A stretch of 64,000 nucleotides of DNA, taken from contig JAWPHD010001832.1 of NCBI GenBank assembly GCA_037043455.1, positions 124,001-188,000 of the forward strand, written 5' to 3'. Positions 35,515 through 47,689 of the stretch are shown one piece after another. The stretch comes from Cyrtodaria siliqua. Lineage: Eukaryota > Mollusca > Bivalvia > Adapedonta > Hiatellidae. Made by a program: the position numbers and the translations under genes. Below the pieces are notes generated by a model, which worked only from the letters and a program-made list of their open reading frames with translations, did no database searches and was not told the origin of the DNA. Position 1 is the first letter of the stretch. Each line of letters begins with the position of its first letter.

Positions 35515-37215
35515 TTTAGCTCTACTGGCCAAATGCCAGATGAGCTAATGGGATCACTTTTCGTCCGTCGTCCGTCTGTCTGTCTGTCCGTCTGTTAGCA
35601 ATTTTATTAAATCGACATCTTCTCTGAAACCTCTTGAAGGATTTTGATGAAACTTCATCACAATGTTACTTGTGAGGGCCCCTCTCAGATTTTTGTTTTT
35701 CGCGGCCGCCAGTCATCCAAGATGGCCACCATGCCTAAAAATAGGGCAAATTTAAGTAAATTTTAAACGACATCTCCTCCGAGACCACTTATTCCATTCT
35801 ATTGAAATATCATATACATGTTCCTTGGATTGGCCTCTATCAAGTTTGTGTTTGTTTTTCGTTATCGTCGAATAATCAAAATGGCCGCCACGACGACCCA
35901 AAATTTACATAGAGTTATATAGGAAAAGGTTAAAATCGACCTCTCCTCTGAAACCGCTTTAAGGATTTTGATGAAACATAATCACAATGATATTTGGGAC
36001 AGTCCCTCTCAGATTTGTTTTTTTCGCGGCCTCCAGTCATCCAAGATGACCGCCATGGCTAAAACTAGGTTAAATTTAGGTAAATTTCAAACGACATCCC
36101 CTCCGAAACCACTTACTCCATTCTTCTGAAATATCATATACATGTTCCTTGGGTTGGCTTCTATTAAGTTTGTATTTTTCGTTATCGTCAAATAATCATA
36201 ATGGCCGCCACCTGGCCACGGCGACCCAAAGTTTACATAGAGTTATGTAGGAAAAGGTTAAAACTTACATCTTCTCTGAAACCGCCTGAAAGATTTTGAT
36301 GAAACTTAATCACAATGATATTTGGGATAGGTCCTCTCAAATTTGTATTTTTCGTGGCCGCCAGTCATCCAAGATGGCCGCCATGGCTAAAACTATGTCA
36401 AATTTAAGGAAATGTCAAACGACATCTCCTGCGAAACCACTTATTCCATTCTTCAGGAAAAAAACTTTACATAGAGTTATACAGGAAAAGGTTGACAATT
36501 GCATCTTCTCTGAAACCACCTGAAAGATTTTGATGAAACTTAATCACACTGATATTTGGAATAGTCCCTCTCAGATTTGTGTTTTTCGCGGAAGCCAGTC
36601 ATCAAAGATGGCCGCCATGGCTTAAACTTGGTCAAATTTAAGAAAACTTCAAACGACATCCCCGCCGAAACCACTTCTTCCATTATTGTGAAATATTATA
36701 AACACGTTCGTTGGGTTAACCTCTATCAAGTTTGTGCTTTTCGTTATCGTCGGATAATCAAAATGGCCGCCACAGCGACCTAAAGTTTACATAGATTTAT
36801 ATAGGTAAACGTTAAAAATGACATATTCTCTGAAACCGCTTGAAGGATTTTATGAAACATAATTACAATGACATTTGGGTTAGTCCCCCTCAGATTTGTG
36901 TTTTGGGGCCTCCAGTCATCCATGATGGCCACCATGGCTAAACTTAGTTCAAATTTAAGGACATTTATCAAACGACATATTACCACTTATTCCATTCTAG
37001 TTAAATATCATATACTAGTTCCTGTTGTTGGCCTCTATCAAGTTTGTGTTTTTCGTTGTCGTCAAATATTCAAAATGGCCGCCACGATAACCCAAAGTTT
37101 ACACAGAGTTATATTTAGGAAACATGTTTCTTGGGTTTGCCTGAGATTGCCTCTATCATGTTTATGTTTTTGAATCACATCATACCAGTAGAGCGTCTAC
37201 AGGCCCACTTGGGCC
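35515..37215 (+). repeat. ~320-bp repeat array with 'AAGATGGCCGCCAT' motifs
   Basis: About five diverged units, each with 'TCATCCAAGATGGCCGCCAT' and, half a unit later, 'AATCAAAATGGCCGCCAC'. About nine such motifs were counted (35,719 to 37,072). The array opens with 'AGCTCTACTGGCCAAATG' plus a (CTGT)n tract and closes with 'CCAGTAGAGCGTC' and 'CACTTGGGCCTCTTG', which gives partly complementary ends. No conserved frame runs through the units. Confidence 0.7.
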
Positions 37216-37464
37216 TCTTGTTTGTTTACGTTGCCGAAGATGACGTACTACTTTTCATTGCCATGCGTTACCAAATATTTGATAGATGTAGGAAAATATC
37301 AAGGCTGCGCCTCTACTGCTAATGAAATTGATATGTGCTCTATTCTAAAATCTTCTATTCAAAGCGGAATTCAGCTATTGATTTAAACCCAGACAACTCA
37401 TACGTGTATTGTTTGCTAATGATTTTATTGTTAGAGATTTTAGAGATTTTGTTTTGATGGGTTG

Positions 37465-37620
37465 TACTTTAAGCTAACCAGTGTGCGATATTGCCTACTG
37501 ACCGTTCAAAGTCGGTAACGCCGTCTTCACCATTCTTTGTGTTGGGTATTGTCCTTTCATTGTATATTTATTTTGCTCTTTTACGGTGCCATTGCGTTTG
37601 GGTGATTTTTTCTCAATTTC
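37465..37620 (+). mobile_element. Family B outer-tail fragment
   Basis: 'ATTGCCTACTGACCGTTC', 'GGTAACGCCGTCTTCACC' and 'GTGCCATTGCGTTTGGG' match the outer B end in plus orientation, with a deletion. Confidence 0.5.
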
Positions 37621-38010
37621 GTTATAGCAGGAATCTTGCATGCCAGTTATATTATCTTATTACAAATTTTCATATCCCGTGTGATCAAAGAATGCAATTT
37701 CTTTGTTGTCATTTCTCTGAACACGTATTAATCGCGAACTATGACATGATAATGATGTAAAGAACAGGTAGGTTGGTGTGTTTGTATCAGTCGATATACT
37801 CATTTTTCTCATAACCTGGTGTTATGATGGATACTTCATATAATTTGAGTGCTTATATTTTAGTGTTAGGAAAGCAAATTTGTATCAGTCAATACTCCCT
37901 CAGACGTCAAATCGTTATGGTAAGATAGCGCGTTGTGCAGTATTTATAGACATTCACGTTAGCGTTTGCTAAGTGCTGTGTGCCTGCAGTAAAATGTCTC
38001 CCGACTGCAA

Positions 38011-38148
38011 CTTACATGAGTGATTGTGTATTATTGATTTTAATAAACGAGTTGGATAAAATGATAGGATACGAGGCTCTTGCCGAGTATCCTATCTTTT
38101 TATCCAACGAGTTTATTAAAGTCAATAATACACAGTCACGAATGTAAG
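38011..38148. mobile_element. Hairpin MITE
   Basis: Nearly complete palindrome: left arm 'CTTACATGAGTGATTGTGTA...AACGAGTTGGATAAAATG', right arm its complement, with only a few bases of loop near 38,080. Confidence 0.75.
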
Positions 38149-38149
38149 A

Positions 38150-40005
38150 TTCTATTTATCACATAACATACCTACGACGTTATACTTTCAATTTAATGTT
38201 GTCAATTTTGCTTATATACGGGGGCAATTTGTAAGACAAACCATGACGTTATTTTGTTGTTTACACGACGTCGCTACATTACGCGGCTGTGACTGCGTTC
38301 GCCCTACAAATAATGCGACACCTTAAACCAAATTTAACGTTACTAACATTCATTTTATGAAGTAAGATTTCAAATAATGATAAATAATTAAGGCGTCTGC
38401 TATACCATGCAAACAACTGGGATTAAATGTTTTACTAGTGTATTACGAGAAATTAGTCATGGCTTTATTGCACTCCCAGAAGCCACGTTATGTGATAAAA
38501 CTCATTAGTGTTATTACTTATTGGTTCTTTGGGATAATCACGCAAAATAAAGATAAATTTAACAAAGTAAAATAGCTCACCAAAGAGGCCCAAATGGACC
38601 TCAAGCGCTGACCTTGGTAACAGGAGAAAAAGGCATCAACGTGTTATTTTTTTATATGTGCACTCATCTCGGTTAAAAATTTATAAATGATTCGTTATCA
38701 TTTAGTCTTGACCAAGCTTCAAAAATATCAAATTTATATATTTTTTTCTTCAAACAGTCCCGTAGTTACGCTGAGGCACACCGAGGCAGTTGGTGGTCCT
38801 TTGGGAAGTTACCATACGTTGAAGTAGGCATTCAAATGGAATATCAATTAAATAAAATCGCAAAAAATACTTGAATTTATTTGTCTAACATAACACAGAA
38901 AAATTCACCCGGAAATGCATTTAAACGTAGCACAGATAGAAATCAACAGTTTTCCGGTGTGCATGTCCTCAGACCCCGCTAGGAAGGGATTTGCCTTGGG
39001 TAATTTCGGGGCTGGCTACGGTTCTGTCAAAAATTCAAAGGCTCTAACCTTATTATTTAACAAACAAAAAAAAGATCTCACTCGTATTCAAAATGTACAT
39101 AAACAACTAAGATCTCTTAAATAGCCGATTAATATCAAGGTTTGATCAAATGTGGAGGTGTTTATAAGACGAAATGTATGAATTATTTAGAAATTTAGAC
39201 ATACAAATTCAAAATCCTCTCAAGGAAAATGGAGATGTGATTCGGTTTACAAATATACACATTCAGGGACAATGACTCAATTACTAATGGCCGTATCTGA
39301 ATGCCTTTCGACCATTCTGAACAAGTTTCATTGAGATCTAATACAAAATTAAGTTATGAACGAGATCATACGAATATGCTGTAGAACGGACAAAATGTGA
39401 TCACAATAGCCCATCTCAGCTTCTAGTGACCTAATAATGAGATCATTAAATATGCAACTTAAACAATATAAATCACACGCTTACAATTTGCTTCATATGT
39501 GTACAGCCCTTACAGTACATCAAACAAACATGTACTAAGTAACTAAATAACTGTTAAACATAGTTTCTGTCATAAAAAAGCATTCAGTCGCTTGACCTAG
39601 TATTATCAAAGTGTTGTCAAGACGATAATTAAACATTTAATGTTTTAAGTCAACCCACAATATAATAACAGTATTATTATTTGAAAAAACAACTGTTTTT
39701 TTCTTTCCAAGACGAATGGAATGTACACTAACAAATGTCTTGATATTTTATGATTTCATTTGTGAATTATTATAATATTGGCCCGTCGCCACCCTCTCCA
39801 AACAAATAAAAAGATAAACTATTAGTAGATGTCAATCAGTCGTTCAGAAACACTTGCTCTTTAACACAATCATCTCTCGTGAGTGAGTGGTAAAGCTTAA
39901 ACGTTAAATATTTTATATAGAGTAAGCATGCTCTCTAAAATGTCTCATGAAATATGCAACCAATTTACCATTGACGTTTTTGAGTGAACTTTCCTGTCAC
40001 AGTAG
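38150..40005. other. No recognisable gene
   Basis: AT-rich. A short 'AGAGGCCCAAATGGACCTC' repeat lies near 38,583. The frame at 38,915-39,124 (69 codons) has no family features. Confidence 0.4.
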
Positions 40006-40007
40006 TA

Positions 40008-40321
40008 TTAAACCTGACTTTTCATAAAAATGTTAGATTGGTTAGTCTTTTCTGCAGCTTTGTGTATCTTCATGCTCTTCAAGTTATGTTTTGATTTCAC
40101 ATGTTGAGCATGTATAACGACTAATATCCCAGGTGCATGTATCAGGCATTTCATTCTTAACGTCGGCATGACGCGTCTGTGACGCTTCAAGTTACTTCTT
40201 CGCCAAATATTGAGCTTTCTGAAGCAACGGTACTGCCCTGAGTGTCTGTTCGACTCATACTGCCGAAATGTCTCTACCGCTTTGAAAAGCGTGCCTCGTC
40301 CAGGACAAATCTTCTTAATAC
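40008..40321 (-). pseudogene. Degenerate C2H2 zinc-finger exon
   Basis: On the minus strand a TTTCAG acceptor (40,322-40,327) opens a frame with ICPGRGTLFKAVETFRQYES, then NRHSGQYRC, then RRSNLKRHRRV. These mirror C2H2 finger cores (aromatic and Leu spacing, SNLKRH helix and a HSGQYRC-like linker), but the second cysteine of each pair is missing. A one-base-shifted frame further on reads YTCSTCEIKT, a stop, then LEEHEDTQ, another finger. Frameshift plus missing zinc ligands suggest a pseudogene or an atypical finger gene. Target and partner genes are unknown. Confidence 0.4.
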
Positions 40322-40394
40322 CTGAAATAGAACAGAAACATACAAGTAACACGGAAAACACGACGAAACTGTTACACAATAAAACATTGCACGT

Positions 40395-40545
40395 GTACGA
40401 AGAAATATAAAAAGATCGGACAGGGAAAGTAGCATTCAAGGAGGACAGTCAACCACAAAACACAGAAACAAACATGCAAACAGACAAATAAGAAGGCAAA
40501 AGTAATAATAAAAGTAAACGACATCACAACATAAAAGGGTTGACG
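40395..40545 (-). mobile_element. Family A outer-tail fragment
   Basis: Starts 'AAAAGATCGGACAGGGAAAG', followed by 'TTCAAGGAGGACAGTCAACC' and 'CGACATCACAACATAAAAGG'. It sits just upstream of the zinc-finger exon in an A-typical minus orientation. Confidence 0.7.
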
Positions 40546-40559
40546 AAAACTTCTTTTTG

Positions 40560-41690
40560 CACCAAAAGTTGCTTCCGAAATGACAAAGTACATTTCAAAT
40601 TTTATATATTTTCAAATATGAAAGTTTTGAATATATTCATTTTCGGTAGTTTGGAAATGTGTATACGTTAGATTGTTTTCATTATGTTTTTTTCAAATAA
40701 CGTATCATAGTTGAGACATTTCCTTGTCGGGTTTGCAAAAACAGTAAAACTGATATGATGCACAACTTAATTGTCGCACGGCTAATATCGAACACAGTTA
40801 CTTATCGCACTGCTGTCTAGACACACCCAATCTCCGATTGGTTATGATAACTTCGTTTTGTTCATAGTACGCGACAAAGCAAAACATACACACATGATTT
40901 ATACATGATACAAAACATATTTCGCATTGATTTCGCTTGTTGTACAATTTAGCCGCACACTCGGGGTTCGTTCTCGTGACGTGAAAGCCATCCGACCTAC
41001 ACTACAATAATTATCCCCTATATCAATCTGCAGTAATAAGTAAAATACTGAGGAAAACCTTACCCAAAATGTTACCCGTATTGTGTTGGTAGCTGTATAG
41101 AAACTTCACTGACACCTACAAATTACCAAAATGCAAAGGTACATCGCATACGTACTATAAACCTCCTAGCATTACAAAACTCATGAGCGAACCTAACAAG
41201 TATAAAAATGCAAGTGCACGAGATCTCTTTTCACTCCGCCAGTGTTCGAGAGCATTTTCGGAATTCCATAATTAGTTTCACCGTAGCACATGTAACTTTT
41301 AAATTGTGTTAGATATGACTTATTTTGTAACTTTTAAATTGTGGTAGATATGACTTTTTTGTTTATAAAGCGAAGTTACGTTATTAGAACTAATGCAATT
41401 GAGTACATTTTATGACGAAAATCATGAAAACGTTTTCATTCCAGTGTACGATACCGACTCGAAAAATTACACTTCGGAAATGGGGGCTGATTAAACAAAA
41501 AATCTATGGAACATTCATCTAAAGTTATGGAATAAAGTGCAGAACATTTTGCATACTTTGCGCTGTATTACATGAAAATGCGCGAAGTAATAAAGAAAAT
41601 ACAAAGAAAACCTTACTTCGAAGCGGGTTGTTTTCGTCTGTTGCGCCATTTTGAAACCACGTGATCCTCCACCTTGTAATCGCGTGACAC
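40560..41690. other. No recognisable gene; small 34-bp direct repeat
   Basis: Only a local duplication at about 41,308-41,358 ('ACTTTTAAATTGTG' ... 'TAGATATGACTT' twice). Confidence 0.45.
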
Positions 41691-41691
41691 C

Positions 41692-41745
41692 TTCAAAAAA
41701 AGAGTATGATAATGGACCTTTGGAAACGGCCGAGCACGACACATG
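41692..41745 (-). repeat. Family Z terminal fragment
   Basis: 'AAAAAAAGAGTATGATAATG' and 'GACCTTTGGAAACGGCCGAG' match the family Z 3' edge on the minus strand. Confidence 0.6.
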
Positions 41746-41749
41746 ACAA

Positions 41750-42118
41750 ACAGTATGTATTACTTGCCCTTGACAACATTATGAATTACTTGTACTTGAC
41801 AACAGTATGTATTACTTGTCCTTGACAACATTAAGTATTACTTGTCCTTGACAACATTATGTATTACTTGTCCTTGACAACATTAAGTATTACTTGTCCT
41901 TGACAACATTATATATTACTTGTCCTTGACACCATTATGTATTACTTGTCCTTGACAACATTAAGTATTACTTGTCCTTGACAACATTTTGTATTACTTG
42001 TCCTTGACAACATTATGTATTACTTGTCCTTGACAACATTATGTAGTATTTGTCCTTGACAACATTATGTATTACTTGTCCTTGACAACATTATGTATTA
42101 CTTGTCCTTGACAAAACA
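41750..42118. repeat. 26-bp minisatellite, about 14 copies
   Basis: Unit 'TATTACTTGTCCTTGACAAC' + 'ATTATG', highly homogeneous in the middle (ATTATG and ATTAAG variants), starting right at the family Z end. Confidence 0.92.
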
Positions 42119-42600
42119 TAATTTGTATACTTGTATGTTACCTTATGTTGTATGCAAACCGCAACATGTGTATTTCCATGCATACGTGGGCACTTTTTAT
42201 ATGTACGTGCTTAGTCGCATGATTAATTTTCATTAAAATATTAAATCTGGCTGGTATTTAATTAGTGCATAATCATAAGTAGAGAGCAATATCAATCAAT
42301 GTAATGTAATACAATGGTGATTTATGGCGGTTGACTTTTAAAGGTTTTCTTTGTCAAGAGATCCACATATTAACTTTTATTTATTTGTTTTAGGTTCTTA
42401 AATACTATTTAAAGGACAGAAGTGGACTATTTTGTAGCTGGGTTTGGATGACCAGGTCCGTAACTAAATAATGACAATCGACGTGGCAAAAATGGAATGC
42501 TAGTGGTAACGATGCATTCAAATGGACACATCTAACATGTCGCTATGGTACATTATAAAGGTGTAAAGAGCTGATTTTAATTTTGACATTGTTAATTTTC
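42119..42600. other. No recognisable feature
   Basis: AT-rich spacer before an A element. Confidence 0.4.
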
Positions 42601-43595
42601 CCCACTCGGATGGGAATGTTCTCCGAGCAAATTCTTATGGGGTGTATGTGTCTCAACTTATTCTTTTTACAAGAGCTTGGACTCGAGTTGAGGACTTTAC
42701 TATTCGTAATCTTTGTATAACTAAAAAGCTACTCAATCAGGGTTACCGTTACCATAAACTTCGTAAAACCTTTGCAAAATCGTATTATCGTAACCCTGAT
42801 CTTCTTTCCAAATATATAAGTAATTTAAGGACTCTTCTGCGACAAGGACTATACCAACCTGACTTCTATGGTGATGTAATTTATAAACTTCGAAAGATTC
42901 TTGGTCATGATCCCTTTCATACTATCTTTGTTAAACTTGTTAAAAAGTTTATCAAAAGAGGTTATGACCCTATCATTTTGCAACGTACTGCATGCTTGGT
43001 GGTGGACCCATTTACAGTTCGCCACTATGCTTTCCTCTTTACTTGTACGATGACCGGACAGGATGTGGACCCTATGATGACGCCTACCTAAAGCCCACTG
43101 GGACGGTGACGTTTGATGTTTGTTTATGATCTTTCTTGTCGTACCCTTAATCGTTTATTCTCGTGTTGCTCTGGCTTCTGCCAAGTCACTGAGTACCTTC
43201 ATTGTGGCTTTCTAGGCTATTGTTTTTTTTGTATTATAATTTCACGAGCATATTTGTGTTTACTTATACTGCATATTGACGCTGCCTTGTTGGTTAGAGA
43301 TCAGATCATGGAGGGGATTTCTTTAATTACACTGTCCTGTTTTAATGGGATGACAGTAGGGTAAGTGTGAGGTTTGGTGCACCCTATAACCGGTTTAAAC
43401 CCCCAGTGGCCTACTTTGCCACTGACCGTTCCAAGGCGGTAGCCCTATTGACAACCCTTTTGTGTTTGTGATGTCGTTTGCATTTATTATTACTTTTGCC
43501 TTCTTGTTTGTCTGTTTGTGTGTTTGTTTCTGTGTTTTGTGGTTGACTGTCCTCCTTGAATGCTACTTTCCCTGTCCGATCTTTTTATATTAGGA
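42600..43595 (+). mobile_element. Family A retroelement, best-preserved 3' half
   Basis: Starts with codons matching the DGDV..SYGVYVSQ region and carries a 149-codon open RT C-terminus. A ~500-bp tail follows, with 'TTGCCACTGACCGTTCCAAG', 'GGTAGCCCTATTGACAACC' and the end 'CTTTCCCTGTCCGATCTTTT'. All other A copies align to parts of it. It lacks the RT palm, so it is 5'-truncated. Confidence 0.7.
42642..43091 (+). pseudogene. Family A reverse transcriptase, C-terminal part
   Basis: 149 codons beginning within YVSQLILFTRAWTRVEDF and continuing through GYRYHKLRKTFAKSYYRN, FYGDVIYKLRKILGHD and RTACLVVDPFTVRHYAFLF. This is the post-palm (thumb-like) region of an RT family frequent in marine invertebrates; the palm motifs (GIPMGTNCAP, YLDD) occur in the related copies at 49.2 and 11.0 kb. 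No endonuclease domain (GIY-YIG, APE or RLE) is visible after it. The clade is unresolved. The ATG used here is internal to the ancestral ORF. Confidence 0.6.
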
Positions 43596-43619
43596 TTTAA
43601 ATAAAACAGCGAACCGAGA

Positions 43620-45300
43620 TATTAGTTCTTGAGCTGGCTGTAGACCCCCCTCCCCCCACCAGGGGGAATGTATTACAGAAATCAGCGATTTTATTAAATT
43701 TTTTAACATTTTTACCCAAAATCTCAATATTTAAGTATCGGATCCATAAATTATATAGTGGGACATGTAGAGATGCGTTCCGAGAGAGGTTCCATCAATT
43801 CAAATTGGTTCTAATGTATTCCATTCTTTTTCTAAAAAATTATTCCATATTTCGGCGATTTTCGTCTAAAAACGCAACGTTTTCCCCCAAAACTCACTAA
43901 AGCCCCAACGCTCAGATGGCACACATGTCTCATTTTGAAGCTTAATGTATGTTCTTTCAGCAAATCATACCCTACAAAATACATTGGGGATATTAAACTA
44001 AAAATTAGAAATATATCTAATACAACAGAAAAAAGAAATACTGTAACCTTTTTGGGCAGGGTAAGGTCCATTGATTAAATTGAAAAAAGTTCTAAACCGC
44101 ATGATGTTTGGAAATGCCTTAATTTTGGGGCGAAAAATCTGTATTTTTGTCAAAAATCGCCGGAATCTGGAATTATATTTTAAAATTAGTTTGAACATAA
44201 ACTTATCAAATTGAAGCAATAGAACGTTGCACATCATATATATTCAAGTTTTTCCTGGCATCATATATAACAAATGTGCTCAAATACTGGCATTTTAGGG
44301 CAAAATGTTGGAAAAAAATTACAAAAATCACTGATTTCTGTAATCCATTGGGGGTATTGGGTTAAAATTTAGAATTTTTTTTTTTATTACAATAGAATAA
44401 AGACATATTGTAATATTTTGGATAGACAAAGGTCCAATAATTAAGTAGAAAAAAGTTCTGAACCATATGATGCTTAAAATATTGCCTTAATTTTCTGGCG
44501 AAAAATGTGTATTTCCGTCAAAAATCGACGGAATCTGGAATTATCTTTTGAAAATAGTCTGAAAATAAACTTATCAAACTTATCAAATTGAAGCAATAAA
44601 ATGTTGCACACTATACATATCCAAGTCATTTATTGTATCAGATATAATATATATGCTCAAGTAGTTATATTTTAGGGCAAAATGTTGAAAACATGACTAT
44701 AATGGCTGATTTCTGTAAAGCATTGAGGTATTGGTAAAAAATTGAAAGTGCATAAAAATTACGGGAAAAAAATATTATAACATTTCTGCAGTCCAATGTG
44801 CAATAATATACCAGAAAACCCTTAAGAAGGTGGTAAATGCTGCTTAATTTGTTGGAGGAAAATGTGTTATTTTTCTTCAAAAAGTATTTAAACATACATG
44901 TTACAACTACATATCGCAGATGAGAGAAAAAAGTGCCGTCTTTCTTCTATGGAACATTCCTATTCTCACCTGGCGATATTGCCATTGACCCATCATATGT
45001 TTCCAAGGAGTGCATGACACGCTGCCATTTTATTTGCTTTTATAAGCAAACAAGCCTGCTCTTTTATAAGCAAACAAGCCTGCTCTAGCTGATACCTTAT
45101 GGGAATTTGTTAAAAAATTACATGACATAACCTCCCGAACTAATACAACACATCATGTACTAGTTCTTGAGCTGGCTGTAGATCCCACTCCCCCATGGGG
45201 GATTTTGTAGGGTATGATTTTCTGAAAGAACATACAATAAGTTACAAAATGAGAGAGGTGTACCATCAATTCCGAGCGCTGGGCTTTAGTGAGTAACGTG
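43620..45300. repeat. Left inverted arm of the 43.6-47 kb structure
   Basis: Two to three diverged ~350-bp units with 'AAAAATCGCCGGAATCTGGA', 'AAGTTTATGTTCAAA' (complement) and 'CCTTAATTTTGGGGCGAAAA'. They read in the opposite direction to the units at 46,250-46,960. A 'TTCTTGAGCTGGCTGTAGA' block precedes C/G-run motifs at 43,630 and again at 45,167. A 26-bp direct repeat ('CTTTTATAAGCAAACAAGCC') lies at 45,035-45,085. Confidence 0.6.
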
Positions 45301-45413
45301 CATGTAAACTATGCTTCCTTAAATTACAATTTCAATGTACACTGTTTGCAGTGGTCCACAAGTGACCGTTTCTACATATATGTATATAGTGTTGATTAAT
45401 TCACTAGTGAGAC

Positions 45414-46085
45414 GTTAAACGCTATTTCCCTCTATATAACTGTATATAGCTCTATGTGCCATGTTCGAGACTCGAACTCGGGTAGCTCTCACCCTGATAA
45501 GGCCTAGGTACCGAGTACCACGCATAGCGGGGACCTTTGCCAACGGCTGGCCACCGGTCCCGTTGTGTCACAGAATATGTGGATAGGTCCAGCGGCGATC
45601 GGCCGAGGGTCGCTCAACGCTATTTCCCTCTATACATATATAATTATACTGTATAAAGCTCTAGGTGAGTTACGAGGTTCGAGACCCGAACTCGGGTAGC
45701 TTCCGCACTGATACAGCCTAGCGATTGAATGCCACGCGTTGCCGGGACCTTTGCTGACGGCTGCCCACTAGTCCCGTTGTGTCACCCAATCTGTAAGTCG
45801 GCCCAGCGGCCGTCGGCCGAAGGTCGTTCAACGCTATATCCTTCTATATAACTGTATATAGCTCTATGTGCCATGTTCGAGACTCGAACTCGGGTGCCCT
45901 TTCCCCTAATATGAACTAGCGACCGAGTGCCACATGTACTGGGGACCTTTGCCGAAGGCTGGCCATCAGTCCCGTTGTGTCGCAAAATCTGTGGGTCGGC
46001 CCAGTGACCGTACGCAGAGGTTCGCTCAACGCTATTTCTCTATTTATAACATATACTGTATATAGCTCTATGTACCATGTTCGAA
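45414..46085. repeat. ~205-bp tRNA-like satellite, three to four units
   Basis: Units begin near 45,452, 45,660, 45,863 and 46,065 with 'CTCTATGTGCCATGTTCGAG'. Each contains 'GAGACTCGAACTCGGGTAGC', whose complement resembles a Pol III B box (GAGTTCGAGTCTC), and 'GGCCACCGGTCCCGTTGTGT'-like blocks. The last unit is truncated. Units are GC-richer than the surroundings. Confidence 0.7.
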
Positions 46086-46149
46086 ATGCCGGTAAAGTGG
46101 TAAAGTCCAAGTCGCCAGTTGGTACACGTACATGTTCCAAAATGCTCTA

Positions 46150-46960
46150 CACATAATGGGCTTTCAGAAAAATAGCGTGTACAAAATTCCCCCAGGGGTG
46201 AGGGTTACTCCTACTAGCTTACAGTCTATTTTCTATTGTACCGGTATTATATATATTTTCTAGGTTTTAACCCAATACCCCCAATGGATTGCAGAAATAA
46301 GTGATTTTAGTCCTTTTTTCTAACATATTTCAGCAGATATGTTATATATGATGCAAGAAAACACTTGAATATGTATACATTATATAACTTCAATTTGTAA
46401 AGTTTATGTTAAAACTATTTTCAAAAATAATTCCAGATTCCGTCGATTTTTGACAAAAATACACATTTTTCACTTAAACATTAAGGCATTTTCAAGCATC
46501 ATACGGTTCGAAACTTTTTTCTACTTAATTATTGGACCTTTGCCTATCCAAAAATGTTAGAATGTGTCCTTATTCAATTGTATTAAATTTGTTTCTATAG
46601 TTTAACCCATTTTTTTCAACATTTTGCCCTAAAATGCCAATATTTTAGCACATTTGTTAAATAGTGTGTCAGGAAAAACTTGAATATGTATGCTGTGCAA
46701 CATTATATTGCTTCAGTTTGAAAAGTTTATGTTCAAACTAATTTCAAAAAATAATTCCAGATTCCGGCGATTTTTTACAAAAATACACATTTTTTGCCCC
46801 AAAATTAAGGCATTTCCAAACATCATGCGGTTTGGGTCTTTTTTCTACTTAATCACTGGACCTTACCCAGGCCAGAAAGTTTACCATATTATTTTTTTTC
46901 TGTTGTATTAGATATATTTCTAATTTTTAGTTAAATACCCCCAATGTATGGATCATCCGA
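46150..46960. repeat. Right inverted arm of the 43.6-47 kb structure
   Basis: Two units with 'AAAATAATTCCAGATTCC', 'CGGCGATTTTT', 'CAAACATCATGCGGTTTGG' and 'TGTTGTATTAGATATATTTC', the inverse complements of the left arm. It opens with 'TTCCCCCAGGGGTGAGGG'. Confidence 0.6.
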
Positions 46961-46972
46961 AAATAAGTATAG

Positions 46973-47360
46973 AAGTCGAACAGGAAATGCATCCTTAACA
47001 GAACACAGTAAACACAAATACACGCAAAGAGACACACATGAATGGCAATGATGATAAGGAATAAAGGCATATAACGTCACAAGCACTAAAAGGGTTGACA
47101 ATAAGGCTACCGCCTTGGACCGGTCAGTGTCAAAAAGGCCGTTGGGGGTTTAAACCAGGTTCTAGGGTGCACCAATCCTCACACTTACCCTATTGTCATC
47201 CCAATAAAACGGGACAGTGTAAATAAAGAAATCCCCGCTATGAACTATTCTCTAACCAACAAGGCAGTATTAATAGGCATATAAGTAAAACACAAAGATG
47301 CTCGTGAATATATAAATACAAAAAAACAATAGCCTAGAAAACCAAAAAGAAGGTACTGAA
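46973..47360 (-). mobile_element. Family A tail
   Basis: Almost complete A tail on the minus strand ('GGCTACCGCCTTGGACCGGT', 'GGGTGCACCAATCCTCACAC', 'CATCCCAATAAAACGGGACA'). It abuts an oppositely oriented A tail at 47,365. Confidence 0.65.
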
Positions 47361-47364
47361 TGAC

Positions 47365-47650
47365 GGCGGGGATTTTTTTATTTACACTGTCCTGTTTTAA
47401 TGGGATGACAGTAGGGTAAGTGTGAGGGTTGGTGCACCCTAGAACCGGTTAAAACCCCCAGTGGCCTACTTTGCCACTGACCGTTCCAAGGCGGTAGCCC
47501 TATTGTCAACCCTTTTTGTGTTTGTGATGTCGTTTGCATTTATTATTGCTTTTGCCTTCTTGTTTGTCTGTTTGCGTGTATGTTTCTGTGTTTTGTGGTT
47601 AACTGTCCTCCTTGAATGCTACTTTCCCTGTCCGATCTTTTTATATTTCT
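47365..47650 (+). mobile_element. Family A tail
   Basis: Plus-strand tail running from 'TTACACTGTCCTGTTTTAAT' to 'CCCTGTCCGATCTTTTTATA'. It faces the minus-strand copy starting at 47,690. Confidence 0.65.
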
Positions 47651-47689
47651 TTGGCAGAAGTCAGAGCAACACCTTTGAGGGCACGACAA

